A stretch of DNA of 64,000 bases from Faecalibacterium sp. I3-3-33 (GTDB lineage: Bacteria; Bacillota; Clostridia; Oscillospirales; Ruminococcaceae), in assembly GCF_023347295.1 (NCBI RefSeq), contig NZ_CP094469.1:1674001-1738000 (forward strand), in the 5' to 3' direction. A program made the translations under genes and the position numbers. Shown in pieces: positions 9,035-21,333 of this stretch; the first letter of the stretch is position 1, and each line of letters starts with the position of its first letter. The notes beneath the pieces are model-generated. The model saw only the letters and a list, made by a program, of their open reading frames with translations, made no database searches and had not been told where the DNA came from.

Positions 9035-9724
9035 ATGCCGGTACGAAAAAAAGCCCCGGAGGATCTTACCGCAAAAAAAGCACTGGCGCTGGAGGTCATT
9101 CAGCGTCTCAAGGCCGAATACCCGGATGCAGGGTGCACCTTGGACTACGACCACGCATGGCAGCTGCTGGTCAGCGTGCGGCTGGCCGCCCAGTGCACGG
9201 ATGCCCGGGTGAACATTGTGGTGGAGGAACTGTTTGCCAAATACCCAAGCGTAGCCGCGCTGGCTGCCGCCGAACCGGAGGACATTGAAGCCATCGTCAA
9301 GCCCTGCGGGCTGGGGCACTCCAAGGCGCGGGATATCTCGGCCTGTATGCGGATGCTGCGGGACAAGTACGACTGCCGGGTGCCCGACACTTTTGCCGAG
9401 CTGCTTGCCCTGCCCGGCGTGGGGCGCAAGAGCGCAAACCTCATTATGGGGGATGTGTTCGGCAAGCCCGCCATCGTCACCGACACCCACTGCATCCGGC
9501 TGTGCAATAAAATCGGCCTTGTGGACGGCATCAAGGAGCCGCAGAAGGTGGAGATGGCCCTGTGGAAGATCATCCCGCCGGAAGAAGGCAGCGACCTTTG
9601 CCACCGCTTTGTGATGCACGGCCGCGCGGTGTGCAACGCCCGCAAGCCGGAATGTGAAAAATGCTGTTTGAAGGACATCTGCCGCACCGCCCGCGAAGCC
9701 GCCGGGCAGCAGGCAGAACTGTAA
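9035..9724 (+). CDS. nth: Endonuclease III (DNA glycosylase/AP lyase)
   Basis: Base-excision repair glycosylase/lyase removing oxidised pyrimidines. The 229-residue product has the helix-hairpin-helix LPGVGRKSAN with catalytic Lys132, catalytic Asp150 (VTDTH), and the [4Fe-4S] ligand set C-x6-C-x2-C-x5-C at C200, C207, C210 and C216. Strong AAAGGAGG before the ATG. It is followed after 18 nt by a small membrane-protein gene, ending in a shared terminator. Confidence 0.97.
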   Translation: MPVRKKAPEDLTAKKALALEVIQRLKAEYPDAGCTLDYDHAWQLLVSVRLAAQCTDARVNIVVEELFAKYPSVAALAAAEPEDIEAIVKPCGLGHSKARDISACMRMLRDKYDCRVPDTFAELLALPGVGRKSANLIMGDVFGKPAIVTDTHCIRLCNKIGLVDGIKEPQKVEMALWKIIPPEEGSDLCHRFVMHGRAVCNARKPECEKCCLKDICRTAREAAGQQAEL

Positions 9725-9742
9725 CTTTAGGAGGTATAACCT

Positions 9743-10069
9743 ATGATTACTTTAATGATTTTGCTTATCGTCGCCCTGCTGTGTGTGCTGGTGGGCTGCC
9801 TGACCGGTCTGCTGACGCTGGTAGGCGTGCTGGCCTCCCTTTTTGTGGGCGTGCTGGTGGGCGCATTGGCCGGATATCTGGCCGGGCGCTTTATGGGCAC
9901 GGAAACTTCCCTTGGCCGCAACATCCTGATGGGCGTGTTGGGCAGCTTTGTGGGCGAGTTTTTGTTCGGCCTGCTGGGCATTCACGCTTCCGGCAGCTTT
10001 TCTTCCTTTGCCATCTCGGTAGTTGGTGCCTGCATCTGCATCTGGATCGGGCAGAAGCTCTCCAAGTAA
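9743..10069 (+). CDS. GlsB/YeaQ/YmgE-family small membrane protein
   Basis: A 108-residue, very hydrophobic protein with three to four predicted membrane helices and glycine-rich stretches (GVLVGALAGYLAGRFMG, MGVLGSFVGEFLFGLLG). This matches the transglycosylase-associated (GlsB/YeaQ/YmgE) family, small stress-linked membrane proteins whose biochemical role is not established. N-terminal helix 1-36 is longer than in typical members. RBS AGGAGG lies 6 nt before the ATG. Probably co-transcribed with nth. Confidence 0.8.
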   Translation: MITLMILLIVALLCVLVGCLTGLLTLVGVLASLFVGVLVGALAGYLAGRFMGTETSLGRNILMGVLGSFVGEFLFGLLGIHASGSFSSFAISVVGACICIWIGQKLSK

Positions 10070-10087
10070 TCGTTTTATAGCAATATA

Positions 10088-10138
10088 CCGCCGCATTCTG
10101 CAGCCGGAGTTTTCCGGGCAGGGTGCGGCGGCTTTTTT
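10088..10138 (+). terminator. Terminator after the nth unit
   Basis: CCGCCGCA (10088-10095) pairs with TGCGGCGG (10124-10131), followed by CTTTTTT. It insulates the housekeeping block from the cas operon. Confidence 0.85.
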
Positions 10139-10202
10139 ATGGGCGTTCTGCCGGATAATCCCTCGCCCGGGCTGTGTAAACCGCCAAACTTTCTGCCAAT
10201 TC

Positions 10203-10231
10203 TTGACAGGCATTCCCTGCCGTTGTATCGT
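10203..10231 (+). promoter_or_regulatory. Promoter of the cas operon
   Basis: Consensus TTGACA (10203-10208), 17-nt spacer, TATCGT (10226-10231), 24 nt before the cas3 ATG. The spacer contains the small inverted repeat GGCA/TGCC. Confidence 0.7.
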
Positions 10232-10255
10232 TGACCCAGAAACGGAGGGTTCAAC

Positions 10256-12415
10256 ATGGAAAAAGCACTTGCACATATTTCTGAGGACGGAACCCGCACC
10301 CAGACTGTCTACGAGCATCTTTCCGGCACAGCGCGCCTTGCCGGAGCTTTTGCCGCACCCTTTGGCGCTGCGCAGGAGGCTGCATACACTGCATGGCTGC
10401 ATGACATTGGCAAATACAGCGTTGCTTTCCAGCAGCGGCTGGCGGGCGGTGCTGCAACCGACCACTCGACCGCCGGTGCACAGGAAGCGATGAAGGGCTG
10501 CGTGCCCCACATTCAGGCCGCCTTTGCCGTAGCCGGGCACCACACCGGTCTGCCAGATGGCGGCAACCGAAGGACAGCCGATGCCGCTGACGCTACCCTC
10601 TTTGGGCGGCTGAAAAAGCCGGTGGAGCCTTACGATGGCTGGCGCGAGGTCGCCCTGCCCCAGAGCGCCCCGCCAGACTGGGCAAGCCGCGACCCGCTGG
10701 ATTTTGCATTCTTCACCCGGATGCTCTACTCCTGTCTTGTGGACGCGGATTTTATCGACACCGAAACTTTTATGAACGGGCAGGCCGCGCCACGGGGCAG
10801 CGGTGTGGGTATCCGCTCCCTGCTTGAAAAGGTGCGTGCCAAGGCCAGCGGCTATCTTGCGGCACAGAGCAGCTCGCCGGTAAGCTGCCAGCGCAATGCC
10901 GTGCTGCGCGCCTGCATGGAAAAAGGTGCCCACGGCGCACCGGGGCTGTATACCCTCACCGTGCCCACCGGCGGCGGCAAGACCTTCGCCTCCCTTGCCT
11001 TTGCGCTGGAACAGGCCGCCGCGCAGGGCATGAAACGGGTGATCTACGTGATTCCGTATATGTCCATCATCGACCAGACTGCCGCTGTTTTTGCAGACCT
11101 TTTGGGTGCAGAAAACGTTCTGGCGGATTACTCCTGCGCGGACTACAAAAGCCTTGAACAGGAAAAGTTGACCCCGGCGCAGTACCGCCAGCTGCTGGCC
11201 AGCGAAAACTGGGATGCACCTGTTGTGGTGACCACCGCCGTGCAGTTTTTTGAATCGCTGTACGCCAACCGCAGCAGCCGCTGCCGCAAGCTGCACAACA
11301 TCGCGGACAGCGTGGTCATTTTTGACGAAGCGCAGACCTTGCCCGTCAGTTATCTGCTGCCCTGCGTCAGCGCTATTGCGCAGCTGGTGCGGCATTACCA
11401 CGCCACCGCCGTGTTATGCACCGCCACCCAGCCCGCATTAGAGCCCTATTTCCGGCAGTTTGCGCCGGAGCTGCCCTTGCAGGAGATCGTGCCGGACACT
11501 GCCGCTTTATACAGCACCCTGCGCCGCACCACCCTTTGCGATGCCGGAGAGCTGACGCAGGAGGCGCTGACCGCACAGCTTTGTGCGCTGCCGCAGGTGC
11601 TGTGCGTAGTGAACCGGCGCAAAACGGCGCAGGAAGTGTACGCCGCCCTGCCCGCCGAGGGCAGCTACTGCCTGACCACCCTGCTGTGCGCCGCAGACCG
11701 CCGCCGTCAGCTGGCAGAGATCCGGCAGCGGCTGCGGGAGGGGCTGCTTTGCCGGGTGGTGTCCACCTCGCTGATCGAAGCCGGTGTGGACGTGGATTTC
11801 CCCGCCGCATACCGGGAGCTGTGCGGGCTGGATTCCCTTTTGCAGACCGCCGGGCGCTGCAACCGGGAGGGACACCGCAGCGCAGAAGAGAGCCTAGTAT
11901 ACCGTTTTACGCTGGAAGGCTGCGGCGTCCCGCAGATGCTGCGCCAGAACGTACACGCCATGCAGTACGCAGCAGGCTGCACCGCAGCGCTGGACAGCCC
12001 GGAGGCAGTCAGGGCTTATTTTAAGGAGCTGTATTTTGCGCGGGGCGAGGCCGCACTGGACACCAGCGGCATTCTGGATGCCCTGCGCAAGGGGATCTCG
12101 GGCTGCATTTTCCCGTTTGCGCAGGTGGCAGAGCAGTTCCATCTGATCGAAGCCCCCACCCGCACCGTTTACCTGCCTGTTGGCGAAGGCAAAGCCCTTT
12201 GCGAGCAGCTCAACGGAACTGTGAGCCGCGCACTTTACCGCAAGCTGGGCGCTTACAGCGTAGCCTGCTATGCCCAGCAGTTTCAGGCACTGGAATCTGC
12301 CGGAGCGTTGGAACCACTGCCCAACGGCAGCGCTATCCTGACCGACAACACTCTGTACGATGCCAAGACCGGGCTTTCCATGGACGTGGAGACCGGAAAA
12401 GGCCTGTTTTTCTGA
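10256..12415 (+). CDS. cas3: CRISPR-associated helicase/nuclease Cas3
   Basis: Recruited by Cascade to nick, unwind and degrade the invader. The 719-residue protein fuses an N-terminal HD nuclease (H21, LHDIGKY with H49-D50, DHSTAGAQ) to a superfamily 2 helicase (Walker A VPTGGGKT near 235, DEAQ near 355, motif VVSTSLIEAGVDVDFP, Arg finger motif QTAGRCNREG). Length and order fit type I-C. All motifs look intact. RBS GGAGG is 9 nt before the ATG. It opens the cas operon; a 104-nt AT-rich gap separates it from cas5. Confidence 0.97.
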   Translation: MEKALAHISEDGTRTQTVYEHLSGTARLAGAFAAPFGAAQEAAYTAWLHDIGKYSVAFQQRLAGGAATDHSTAGAQEAMKGCVPHIQAAFAVAGHHTGLPDGGNRRTADAADATLFGRLKKPVEPYDGWREVALPQSAPPDWASRDPLDFAFFTRMLYSCLVDADFIDTETFMNGQAAPRGSGVGIRSLLEKVRAKASGYLAAQSSSPVSCQRNAVLRACMEKGAHGAPGLYTLTVPTGGGKTFASLAFALEQAAAQGMKRVIYVIPYMSIIDQTAAVFADLLGAENVLADYSCADYKSLEQEKLTPAQYRQLLASENWDAPVVVTTAVQFFESLYANRSSRCRKLHNIADSVVIFDEAQTLPVSYLLPCVSAIAQLVRHYHATAVLCTATQPALEPYFRQFAPELPLQEIVPDTAALYSTLRRTTLCDAGELTQEALTAQLCALPQVLCVVNRRKTAQEVYAALPAEGSYCLTTLLCAADRRRQLAEIRQRLREGLLCRVVSTSLIEAGVDVDFPAAYRELCGLDSLLQTAGRCNREGHRSAEESLVYRFTLEGCGVPQMLRQNVHAMQYAAGCTAALDSPEAVRAYFKELYFARGEAALDTSGILDALRKGISGCIFPFAQVAEQFHLIEAPTRTVYLPVGEGKALCEQLNGTVSRALYRKLGAYSVACYAQQFQALESAGALEPLPNGSAILTDNTLYDAKTGLSMDVETGKGLFF

Positions 12416-12504
12416 CAAAAAATCTCAAATAAATCAAAGAAAAAACGCAAAAGTCCTTTTTATAACACCTTAGAAGCAGTATTATAAATATAAACCAAAT
12501 TTGA

Positions 12505-14933
<2,429 letters not shown>

Positions 14934-14937
14934 AAAA

Positions 14938-15837
14938 ATGTCTGCACCTATCAAGAACCGCTACGATTTCGTCATTCTGTTCGATGTGGAGAACGGTAAC
15001 CCCAACGGCGACCCCGATGCCGGCAATATGCCCCGCATCGACCCCGAGACCGGCTACGGTCTGGTGACCGATGTCTGCCTGAAGCGCAAGATCCGCAACT
15101 ATGTGGAGATGCTGAAAGAGGACGCCCCCGATGCCGACAATTACCGCATCTATGTCAAGGAGGGCGTACCCCTGAACCGCAGCGATGCCGAGGCGCTGGA
15201 GCACAACGGTCTGACCCCCAAAGACGACCTGAAAAAGGCCAAGAAAAGCGACCCGGAGATTGACCGCAAACTGCGGGATTATATGTGCGAGCATTTCTAC
15301 GATATCCGCACCTTCGGTGCCGTGATGACCACCTTTGTCAAGGGTGCGCTGAACTGCGGTCAGGTGCGCGGCCCGGTGCAGCTGAGCTTTGCCCGCTCTG
15401 TGGACCCCATCGTGCCGCAGGAGGTGACCATTACCCGCGTAGCCATCACCACCGAGGCAGACGCTGAAAAGAAGAACAGCGAAATGGGCAACAAGCATAT
15501 CGTGCCCTACGGCCTGTACCGTGCCGAGGGTTACGTTTCTGCCAATCTTGCCCGCAAGACCACCGGCTTCTCGGAGGAGGACTTGCAGCTGCTGTGGCAG
15601 GCTATCCTGAATATGTTCGAGAACGACCACAGCGCTGCACGCGGCAAGATGGCCGTGCGGGAGCTGATCGTGTTCAAGCACGATTCCGAGCTGGGCAATG
15701 CGCCCGCCTACAAGCTGTTTGATGCCGTTACCGTGGCGCACAAGGCCGAGGTGGTCGCGCCCCGCAGCTATCAGGACTACATCGTTACGGTGGCCGACAC
15801 CCTGCCGGAGGGTGTGCACTGCGAGAGGTTCCACTGA
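14938..15837 (+). CDS. cas7c: Cas7c (Csd2), Cascade backbone
   Basis: Forms the multi-copy filament that holds the crRNA spacer. The 299-residue protein starts SAPIKNRYDFVILFDVENGNPNGDPDAGNMPR, the hallmark Cas7/Csd2 N terminus, and contains DIRTFGAVM and GQVRGPVQLSFARSVDPI. I use the ATG at 14938, behind GAGGAGG inside the end of cas8c; a longer in-frame start would overlap cas8c and lacks an RBS. The stop overlaps cas4 by one base (TGATG). Confidence 0.97.
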   Translation: MSAPIKNRYDFVILFDVENGNPNGDPDAGNMPRIDPETGYGLVTDVCLKRKIRNYVEMLKEDAPDADNYRIYVKEGVPLNRSDAEALEHNGLTPKDDLKKAKKSDPEIDRKLRDYMCEHFYDIRTFGAVMTTFVKGALNCGQVRGPVQLSFARSVDPIVPQEVTITRVAITTEADAEKKNSEMGNKHIVPYGLYRAEGYVSANLARKTTGFSEEDLQLLWQAILNMFENDHSAARGKMAVRELIVFKHDSELGNAPAYKLFDAVTVAHKAEVVAPRSYQDYIVTVADTLPEGVHCERFH

Positions 15838-16523
15838 TGGACGCGCCGGACGACTACCTGCAAATGTCCGGTATCCAGCACTTTGCCTTCTGCCGCCGTC
15901 AGTGGGCACTGGCCTATCTGGAGCAGCAATGGGCTGAAAATCTGCGCACCACCGAAGGGCATCTGGATCATGCCCGCTGCCACGATGACACTCGCACCGA
16001 GCGCCGGGGCGAGTTGCTGATCACCCGGGGCATGCGGGTGGTCAGCCACCGGCTGCGGATGGCGGGCAACTGCGACGTGGTGGAGTTCCGGGCTTGTGCG
16101 GATGGCATCCCGCTGCAAAGCACCCCCGGGCGCTGGCAGCCCTACCCGGTGGAATACAAGCACGGCCACGCAAAGGAAACCGATGCCGACCGGCTGCAAT
16201 TATGCGCACAGGCCATGGCACTGGAGGAAATGCTGGTGTGCCATATCCCGGAAGGGGCGCTGTATTACTGCGAGACCAAACGGCGGGAAGCCGTACCTTT
16301 TACCGACGAACTGCGCAGCACCACCCGGCAGATGGCAGACGAGATGAACCAGTATTTTGCCCGCGGCTACACCCCAAAGGTAAAGCCCGGCAAGCACTGC
16401 AACGCCTGTTCCCTGAAAGAGCTCTGTCTGCCGATGCTCTGCCAGAAGGCAGACGCCAAGGCTTATCTGCGGCGCTATCTGGACGAGACGGCCACGGAGG
16501 TGACACCATGCGACAATTCCTGA
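15837..16523 (+). CDS. cas4: Cas4, adaptation exonuclease
   Basis: Fe-S RecB-like nuclease that works with Cas1-Cas2 to pick PAM-flanked prespacers and fix their orientation. The 228-residue protein carries the first cluster cysteine in FCRRQW (C19), a nuclease core (CDVVEFRA and YPVEYKHG, with D/E-x-K), QLCAQAMALEEM, and the three C-terminal cysteines in CNACSLKELCLPMLC. It overlaps cas7c by 1 nt and cas1 by 16 nt, so translation is tightly coupled. Confidence 0.96.
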   Translation: MDAPDDYLQMSGIQHFAFCRRQWALAYLEQQWAENLRTTEGHLDHARCHDDTRTERRGELLITRGMRVVSHRLRMAGNCDVVEFRACADGIPLQSTPGRWQPYPVEYKHGHAKETDADRLQLCAQAMALEEMLVCHIPEGALYYCETKRREAVPFTDELRSTTRQMADEMNQYFARGYTPKVKPGKHCNACSLKELCLPMLCQKADAKAYLRRYLDETATEVTPCDNS

Positions 16524-17539
16524 ACACCCTGTTCGTCCTCAGCGAGGACGCTTACCTCACGCTGGACGGCGAAAACGTCGTGGTCAGCCGTGGGAAATCC
16601 GAGGTCGGGCGGGTGCCGCTGCACACGCTGGAAAGCATCCTCTGCTTCAGTTACGCCGGTGCCAGCCCTGCGCTGATGGGCAAATGCGGGCGTATGGGCA
16701 TCGACCTGAGTTTTTATAGCCCGCGCGGCCGCTTTTTAGCGCGCACTGTGGGCGAGGAACGCGGCAACGTATTGCTGCGGCAGACCCAGTACGCCGTTGC
16801 CGCCAGTGAAGCGCTCAGCTGCAGCTATGCCCGCAGCTTTATTCTGGGCAAGGTGTACAATGCCCGCTGGGTGCTGGAGCGTGCCACCCGGGATCACCCG
16901 CAGCGGGTGCCCGTGGACGAATTGAAACAGACCAGCGCCCAGCTGGCTGCTGCCCTGCCGCTGGTGGAAAGCTGCGAGGATCTGGAGCAGCTGCGCGGGC
17001 TGGAGGGCGAAGCCGCACAGCGGTATTTCGACCGGTTCAACGCGCTGATCTTACAGCAGAACGATGCTTTTGTGTTCACCAGCCGCAGCCGCAGACCGCC
17101 GCTGGACAACGTGAACGCGCTGCTGTCCTTTGCCTATTCCCTGCTGGCCAGCGATTGTGCCGCCGCGCTGGAGGGTGCCGGGCTGGACCCCTATGTGGGC
17201 TTTCTGCACCGTGCCCGCCCCGGGCGGCGCAGCCTTGCGCTGGATCTGATGGAGGAACTGCGCGCCGTTTTGGCTGACCGTTTCGTGCTGTCCTGTATCA
17301 ACCAGAAAGTGCTGAGCGCAAAGCACTTTGAAAAGCAGGAAAACGGTGCCGTTCTGCTGACCGAGGAAGGACGCCGCGCGTTCCTGAATGCATGGCAGCA
17401 GAAAAAACGCGAAGTCATCACCCACCCGTTTTTAAAGGAAAAGCTCTGCTGGGGGCTTGTGCCCTATGTGCAGGCGTTGCTGCTGGTACGCACCCTGCGG
17501 GGCGATCTAGAGGTCTACCCTCCATTTTTCTGGAAGTGA
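16508..17539 (+). CDS. cas1: Cas1 integrase
   Basis: Catalyses insertion of new spacers with Cas2. The 343-residue product begins MRQFLNTLFVLSEDAYLTLDGENVVV, typical of type I-C Cas1. Metal ligands are visible as the glutamate in RGLEGEAAQRYF (about residue 165), the histidine in VGFLHRARPGR (about 232) and the acidic residue in LALDLMEELR (about 245). The ATG at 16508 lies inside cas4; the same frame stays open well upstream, but only within cas4. Confidence 0.97.
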   Translation: MRQFLNTLFVLSEDAYLTLDGENVVVSRGKSEVGRVPLHTLESILCFSYAGASPALMGKCGRMGIDLSFYSPRGRFLARTVGEERGNVLLRQTQYAVAASEALSCSYARSFILGKVYNARWVLERATRDHPQRVPVDELKQTSAQLAAALPLVESCEDLEQLRGLEGEAAQRYFDRFNALILQQNDAFVFTSRSRRPPLDNVNALLSFAYSLLASDCAAALEGAGLDPYVGFLHRARPGRRSLALDLMEELRAVLADRFVLSCINQKVLSAKHFEKQENGAVLLTEEGRRAFLNAWQQKKREVITHPFLKEKLCWGLVPYVQALLLVRTLRGDLEVYPPFFWK

Positions 17540-17548
17540 GGTGCAATC

Positions 17549-17839
17549 ATGCTGGTACTGATCACCTACGATGTAAACACCGAAACCTCTGCCGGACGCA
17601 AGCGGCTGCGCAAGGTTGCCAAGAAGTGCGTGGATCATGGGCAGCGGGTGCAGAATTCCGTGTTCGAGTGCCTGCTGAACGCATCGCAGTACGCGGTGCT
17701 CAAGGCAGAGCTGACCGCCCTGATCGACCCTGCCTTGGACAGTCTACGGTTCTACCAGTTGGGTAACAATTACCAGACTAAGGTCGAGCATGTTGGGCTG
17801 CACCCGGAGTTTGCGCAGGATAGTGTGCTGATCTTTTGA
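17549..17839 (+). CDS. cas2: Cas2, spacer integration subunit
   Basis: Dimeric scaffold of the Cas1-Cas2 integrase. The 96-residue ferredoxin-fold protein has the conserved first strand MLVLITYDV with its Asp, RRVQNSVFEC-like sequence RVQNSVFECLL, and YQLGNNYQTKVEHVG typical of I-C Cas2. It is 9 nt after cas1 and ends 180 nt before the first repeat, so the adaptation genes abut the leader. Confidence 0.97.
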   Translation: MLVLITYDVNTETSAGRKRLRKVAKKCVDHGQRVQNSVFECLLNASQYAVLKAELTALIDPALDSLRFYQLGNNYQTKVEHVGLHPEFAQDSVLIF

Positions 17840-18019
17840 TGCCCCGCCAGTGCGAACAGGCAGCGCACATGGTTTTCCCAGACGCTTCGCACCGGAATAC
17901 CAGCCGTTTGCGCAAGTAACGGTGTGATTTTGCGGTTTGTTTTACAGGCACCTCTTTGCAATTTGTGCAGAGAGGTATATAATGAGACAAAAGCAGAGGG
18001 TTTTCTCTCTGTTTTTGCT
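17840..18019 (+). promoter_or_regulatory. CRISPR leader with array promoter
   Basis: AT-richer leader between cas2 and the first repeat. A good promoter, TTTGCA (17955-17960), 17-nt spacer, TATAAT (17978-17983), would start pre-crRNA about 30 nt before the first repeat. Just before the repeat, CAGAG and CTCTG around GGTTTTCT form a small inverted repeat followed by GTTTTTG. Orientation agrees with the degenerate repeats being at the far end. Confidence 0.8.
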
Positions 18020-19498
18020 GTCGCCCTCCTCGCGGAGGGCGTGGATAGAAATACCGCTGACAGCAGCCCGGCCGGTGCTGCCGCAGCGTCGCCCTCCTCG
18101 CGGAGGGCGTGGATAGAAATGATTTCGCAGGAAATCCAGCAAGCCAAGCACAAGGTCGCCCTCCTCGCGGAGGGCGTGGATAGAAATCCACTGTCCACCA
18201 GTCGGCGGCATCCTCGCGCTGCTGTCGCCCTCCTCGCGGAGGGCGTGGATAGAAATACTGTGCGCAATGTCGAGGGTGTAGACCTAGGCGTCGCCCTCCT
18301 CGCGGAGGGCGTGGATAGAAATTGAATCCTTCATCTGTTAGCTGACTACTGCTCAAAGTCGCCCTCCTCGCGGAGGGCGTGGATAGAAATCTTTCTTTTT
18401 CAAAAGCGAACTTGGAAAAGAGAGCGTCGCCCTCCTCGCGGAGGGCGTGGATAGAAATTCCCTCAGACCCGGGAAAAATTTTCCCACAAGAAAGTCGCCC
18501 TCCTCGCGGAGGGCGTGGATAGAAATACGCTAAAAGCACTTTCCCAGCTGTTGTGCCGCAGTCGCCCTCCTCGCGGAGGGCGTGGATAGAAATACCTCAT
18601 TCGGCGGCAGCGGCATCCAGCCTACGGTCGCCCTCCTCGCGGAGGGCGTGGATAGAAATTTTTACCAGCTGCGCCAGTGCCTTATACTGGGCGGTCGCCC
18701 TCCTCGCGGAGGGCGTGGATAGAAATGCTCTTGCAGTAACGGCAGCACCCTGCACAGCCGGTCGCCCTCCTCGCGGAGGGCGTGGATAGAAATCCAAAAT
18801 GCTGCGGCAGAAAGTGCACGCATCCCGGTCGCCCTCCTCGCGGAGGGCGTGGATAGAAATTTGACATGTGCATGTTGGACGAAGAGGAGTGATTGTCGCC
18901 CTCCTCGCGGAGGGCGTGGATAGAAATAGCACCACTTTGCCGGGTGGGGGCCGGGCGCGGGTCGCCCTCCTCGCGGAGGGCGTGGATAGAAATGTTTCAT
19001 CGCTCCATCCCTCCGGCAAGTCCTCTAGTCGCCCTCCTCGCGGAGGGCGTGGATAGAAATTGTATGCGCACCGGTCTGCGCGTCTCGGACGTGCGTCGCC
19101 CTCCTCGCGGAGGGCGTGGATAGAAATAAAGCGGGCGACATTATAAGCGAGGAGTAGCGCCCGTCGCCCTCCTCGCGGAGGGCGTGGATAGAAATATCAT
19201 GCCGGCAGGGACGGCCACAAGTCCGGGAAGTCGCCCTCCTCGCGGAGGGCGTGGATAGAAATGCTACGGCATACATTGCCCGGCAGGATGCGGAGGGTCG
19301 CCCTCCTCGCGGAGGGCGTGGATAGAAATATCATCATGGGAAAGGATATTGCATTGATTCCGCGGTCGCCCTCCTCGCGGAGGGCGTGGATAGAAATTTG
19401 TCCTCCATTTCATCGATCCATATTTCCACTCGTCGCCCTCCTCGCGGAGGGCGTGGATAGAAATAGTGCGTCGCAGGCGATCTACCTCATCGTTTACC

Positions 19499-20040
19499 GT
19501 CGCCCTCCTCGCGGAGGGCGTGGATAGAAATGTCAAGTGTTATCAGCTCCTTTCTTACACTTCCGGTCGCCCTCCTCGCGGAGGGCGTGGATAGAAATTT
19601 CTTGCCGCGTTCCCGGTGCTTGTCATCGTAGCGTCGCCCTCCTCGCGGAGGGCGTGGATAGAAATACGCTGGAAGCGCTTTCCCAGCTGTTGTGCCGCAC
19701 GTCGCCCTCCTCGCGGAGGGCGTGGATAGAAATACATTGATGGGCTTCGATTGGGTCGCCGCCTGCTTTGTCGCCCTCCTCGCGGAGGGCGTGGATAGAA
19801 ATGTCAAGTGTTATCAGCTCCTTTCTTACACTTCCGGTCGCCCTCCTCGCGGAGGGCGTGGATAGAAATTTCTTGCCGCGTTCCCGGTGCTTGTCATCGT
19901 AGCGTCGCCCTCCTCGCGGAGGGCGTGGATAGAAATACGCTGGAAGCGCTTTCCCAGCTGTTGTGCCGCACGTCGCCCTCCTCGCGGAGGGCGTGGATAG
20001 AAATACATTGATGGGCTTCGATTGGGTCGCCGCCTGCTTT
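19499..20040 (+). repeat. Tandem duplication of a four-spacer block in the array
   Basis: Repeat-spacer units starting at 19499, 19566, 19633 and 19701 are repeated exactly at 19770, 19837, 19904 and 19972. The period is 271 bp and all four spacers are identical in order and sequence. This is internal recombination between repeats, not new acquisition. Confidence 0.97.
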
Positions 20041-21197
20041 GTCGCCCTCCTCGCGGAGGGCGTGGATAGAAATTTGTATGGGTACAATTTTTGTAGGGGT
20101 CTGCGCCATGTCGCCCTCCTCGCGGAGGGCGTGGATAGAAATATCACGGCAAAGTCATCCATGCTACCCTGCGTGTGTCGCCCTCCTCGCGGAGGGCGTG
20201 GATAGAAATGTGTTGGTCATAACTTAGCCCTCCCACGGCTTGCGGGGTCGCCCTCCTCGCGGAGGGCGTGGATAGAAATACAGTTGGATGCAGTTGGATT
20301 ATAATATAACCATACGTCGCCCTCCTCGCGGAGGGCGTGGATAGAAATGCTTATGGCCGCAAGACCATGGGCGATGTGCTCACGTCGCCCTCCTCGCGGA
20401 GGGCGTGGATAGAAATGATTTCGCAGGAAATCCAGCAAGCCAAACGAAAGTGTCGCCCTCCTCGCGGAGGGCGTGGATAGAAATGAAAAATTTCCCGGAA
20501 CACAGGTGCAAGCACGCAGGTCGCCCTCCTCGCGGAGGGCGTGGATAGAAATCCTTTATCTCTATACCGACTCTCATGAGCCTGAGTCGCCCTCCTCGCG
20601 GAGGGCGTGGATAGAAATGAATACAACTCAATACAACTTAAATTCCCCCCCTGTCGCCCTCCTCGCGGAGGGCGTGGATAGAAATACCGCTGACAGCAGC
20701 CCGCCCGTGCTGCCGCAGCGTCGCCCTCCTCGCGGAGGGCGTGGATAGAAATTTATTGGGCTGGGTATCGTGACGGACTGGACAAGGGTCGCCCTCCTCG
20801 CGGAGGGCGTGGATAGAAATTTTTTGACTGGCTGCTCTCCCAGATTCGCAAACTGGTCGCCCTCCTCGCGGAGGGCGTGGATAGAAATTTTTGTTGGTTC
20901 TTTTTCTTCAGCTTTGTTCAGCTCGTCGCCCTCCTCGCGGAGGGCGTGGATAGAAATATCCTTACGCCTAACCCCCTTATGTTGTAGCTTGGGTCGCCCT
21001 CCTCGCGGAGGGCGTGGATAGAAATTTGCTGGATAGAAGCCAACCGGTCAGACTTCCGACGGTCGCCCTCCTCGCGGAGGGCGTGGATAGAAATTCCCAA
21101 AGTCGTATCCCCGCCGTTTGCCCTGCCTGCGTCGCCCTCCTCGCGGAGGGCGTGGATAGAAATAATCAATTTCAGGCAAAAGGGTTGATTTTTTATC

Positions 21198-21333
21198 GTC
21201 GCCCTCCTCGCGGAGGGCGTGGATAGAAATACTCTTGCCGGATTATCTCCGGTGTGGCCGTCCCGGTCGCCCTCCTCGCGGAGGGCGTGGATAGAAATAC
21301 TCTTGCCGGATTATCTCCGGTGTGGCCGTCCCG
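21198..21333 (+). repeat. Tandem duplication of one repeat-spacer unit
   Basis: The 68-bp unit at 21198-21265 is followed by an identical copy at 21266-21333; the spacer starts ACTCTTGCCGG in both. Confidence 0.97.
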
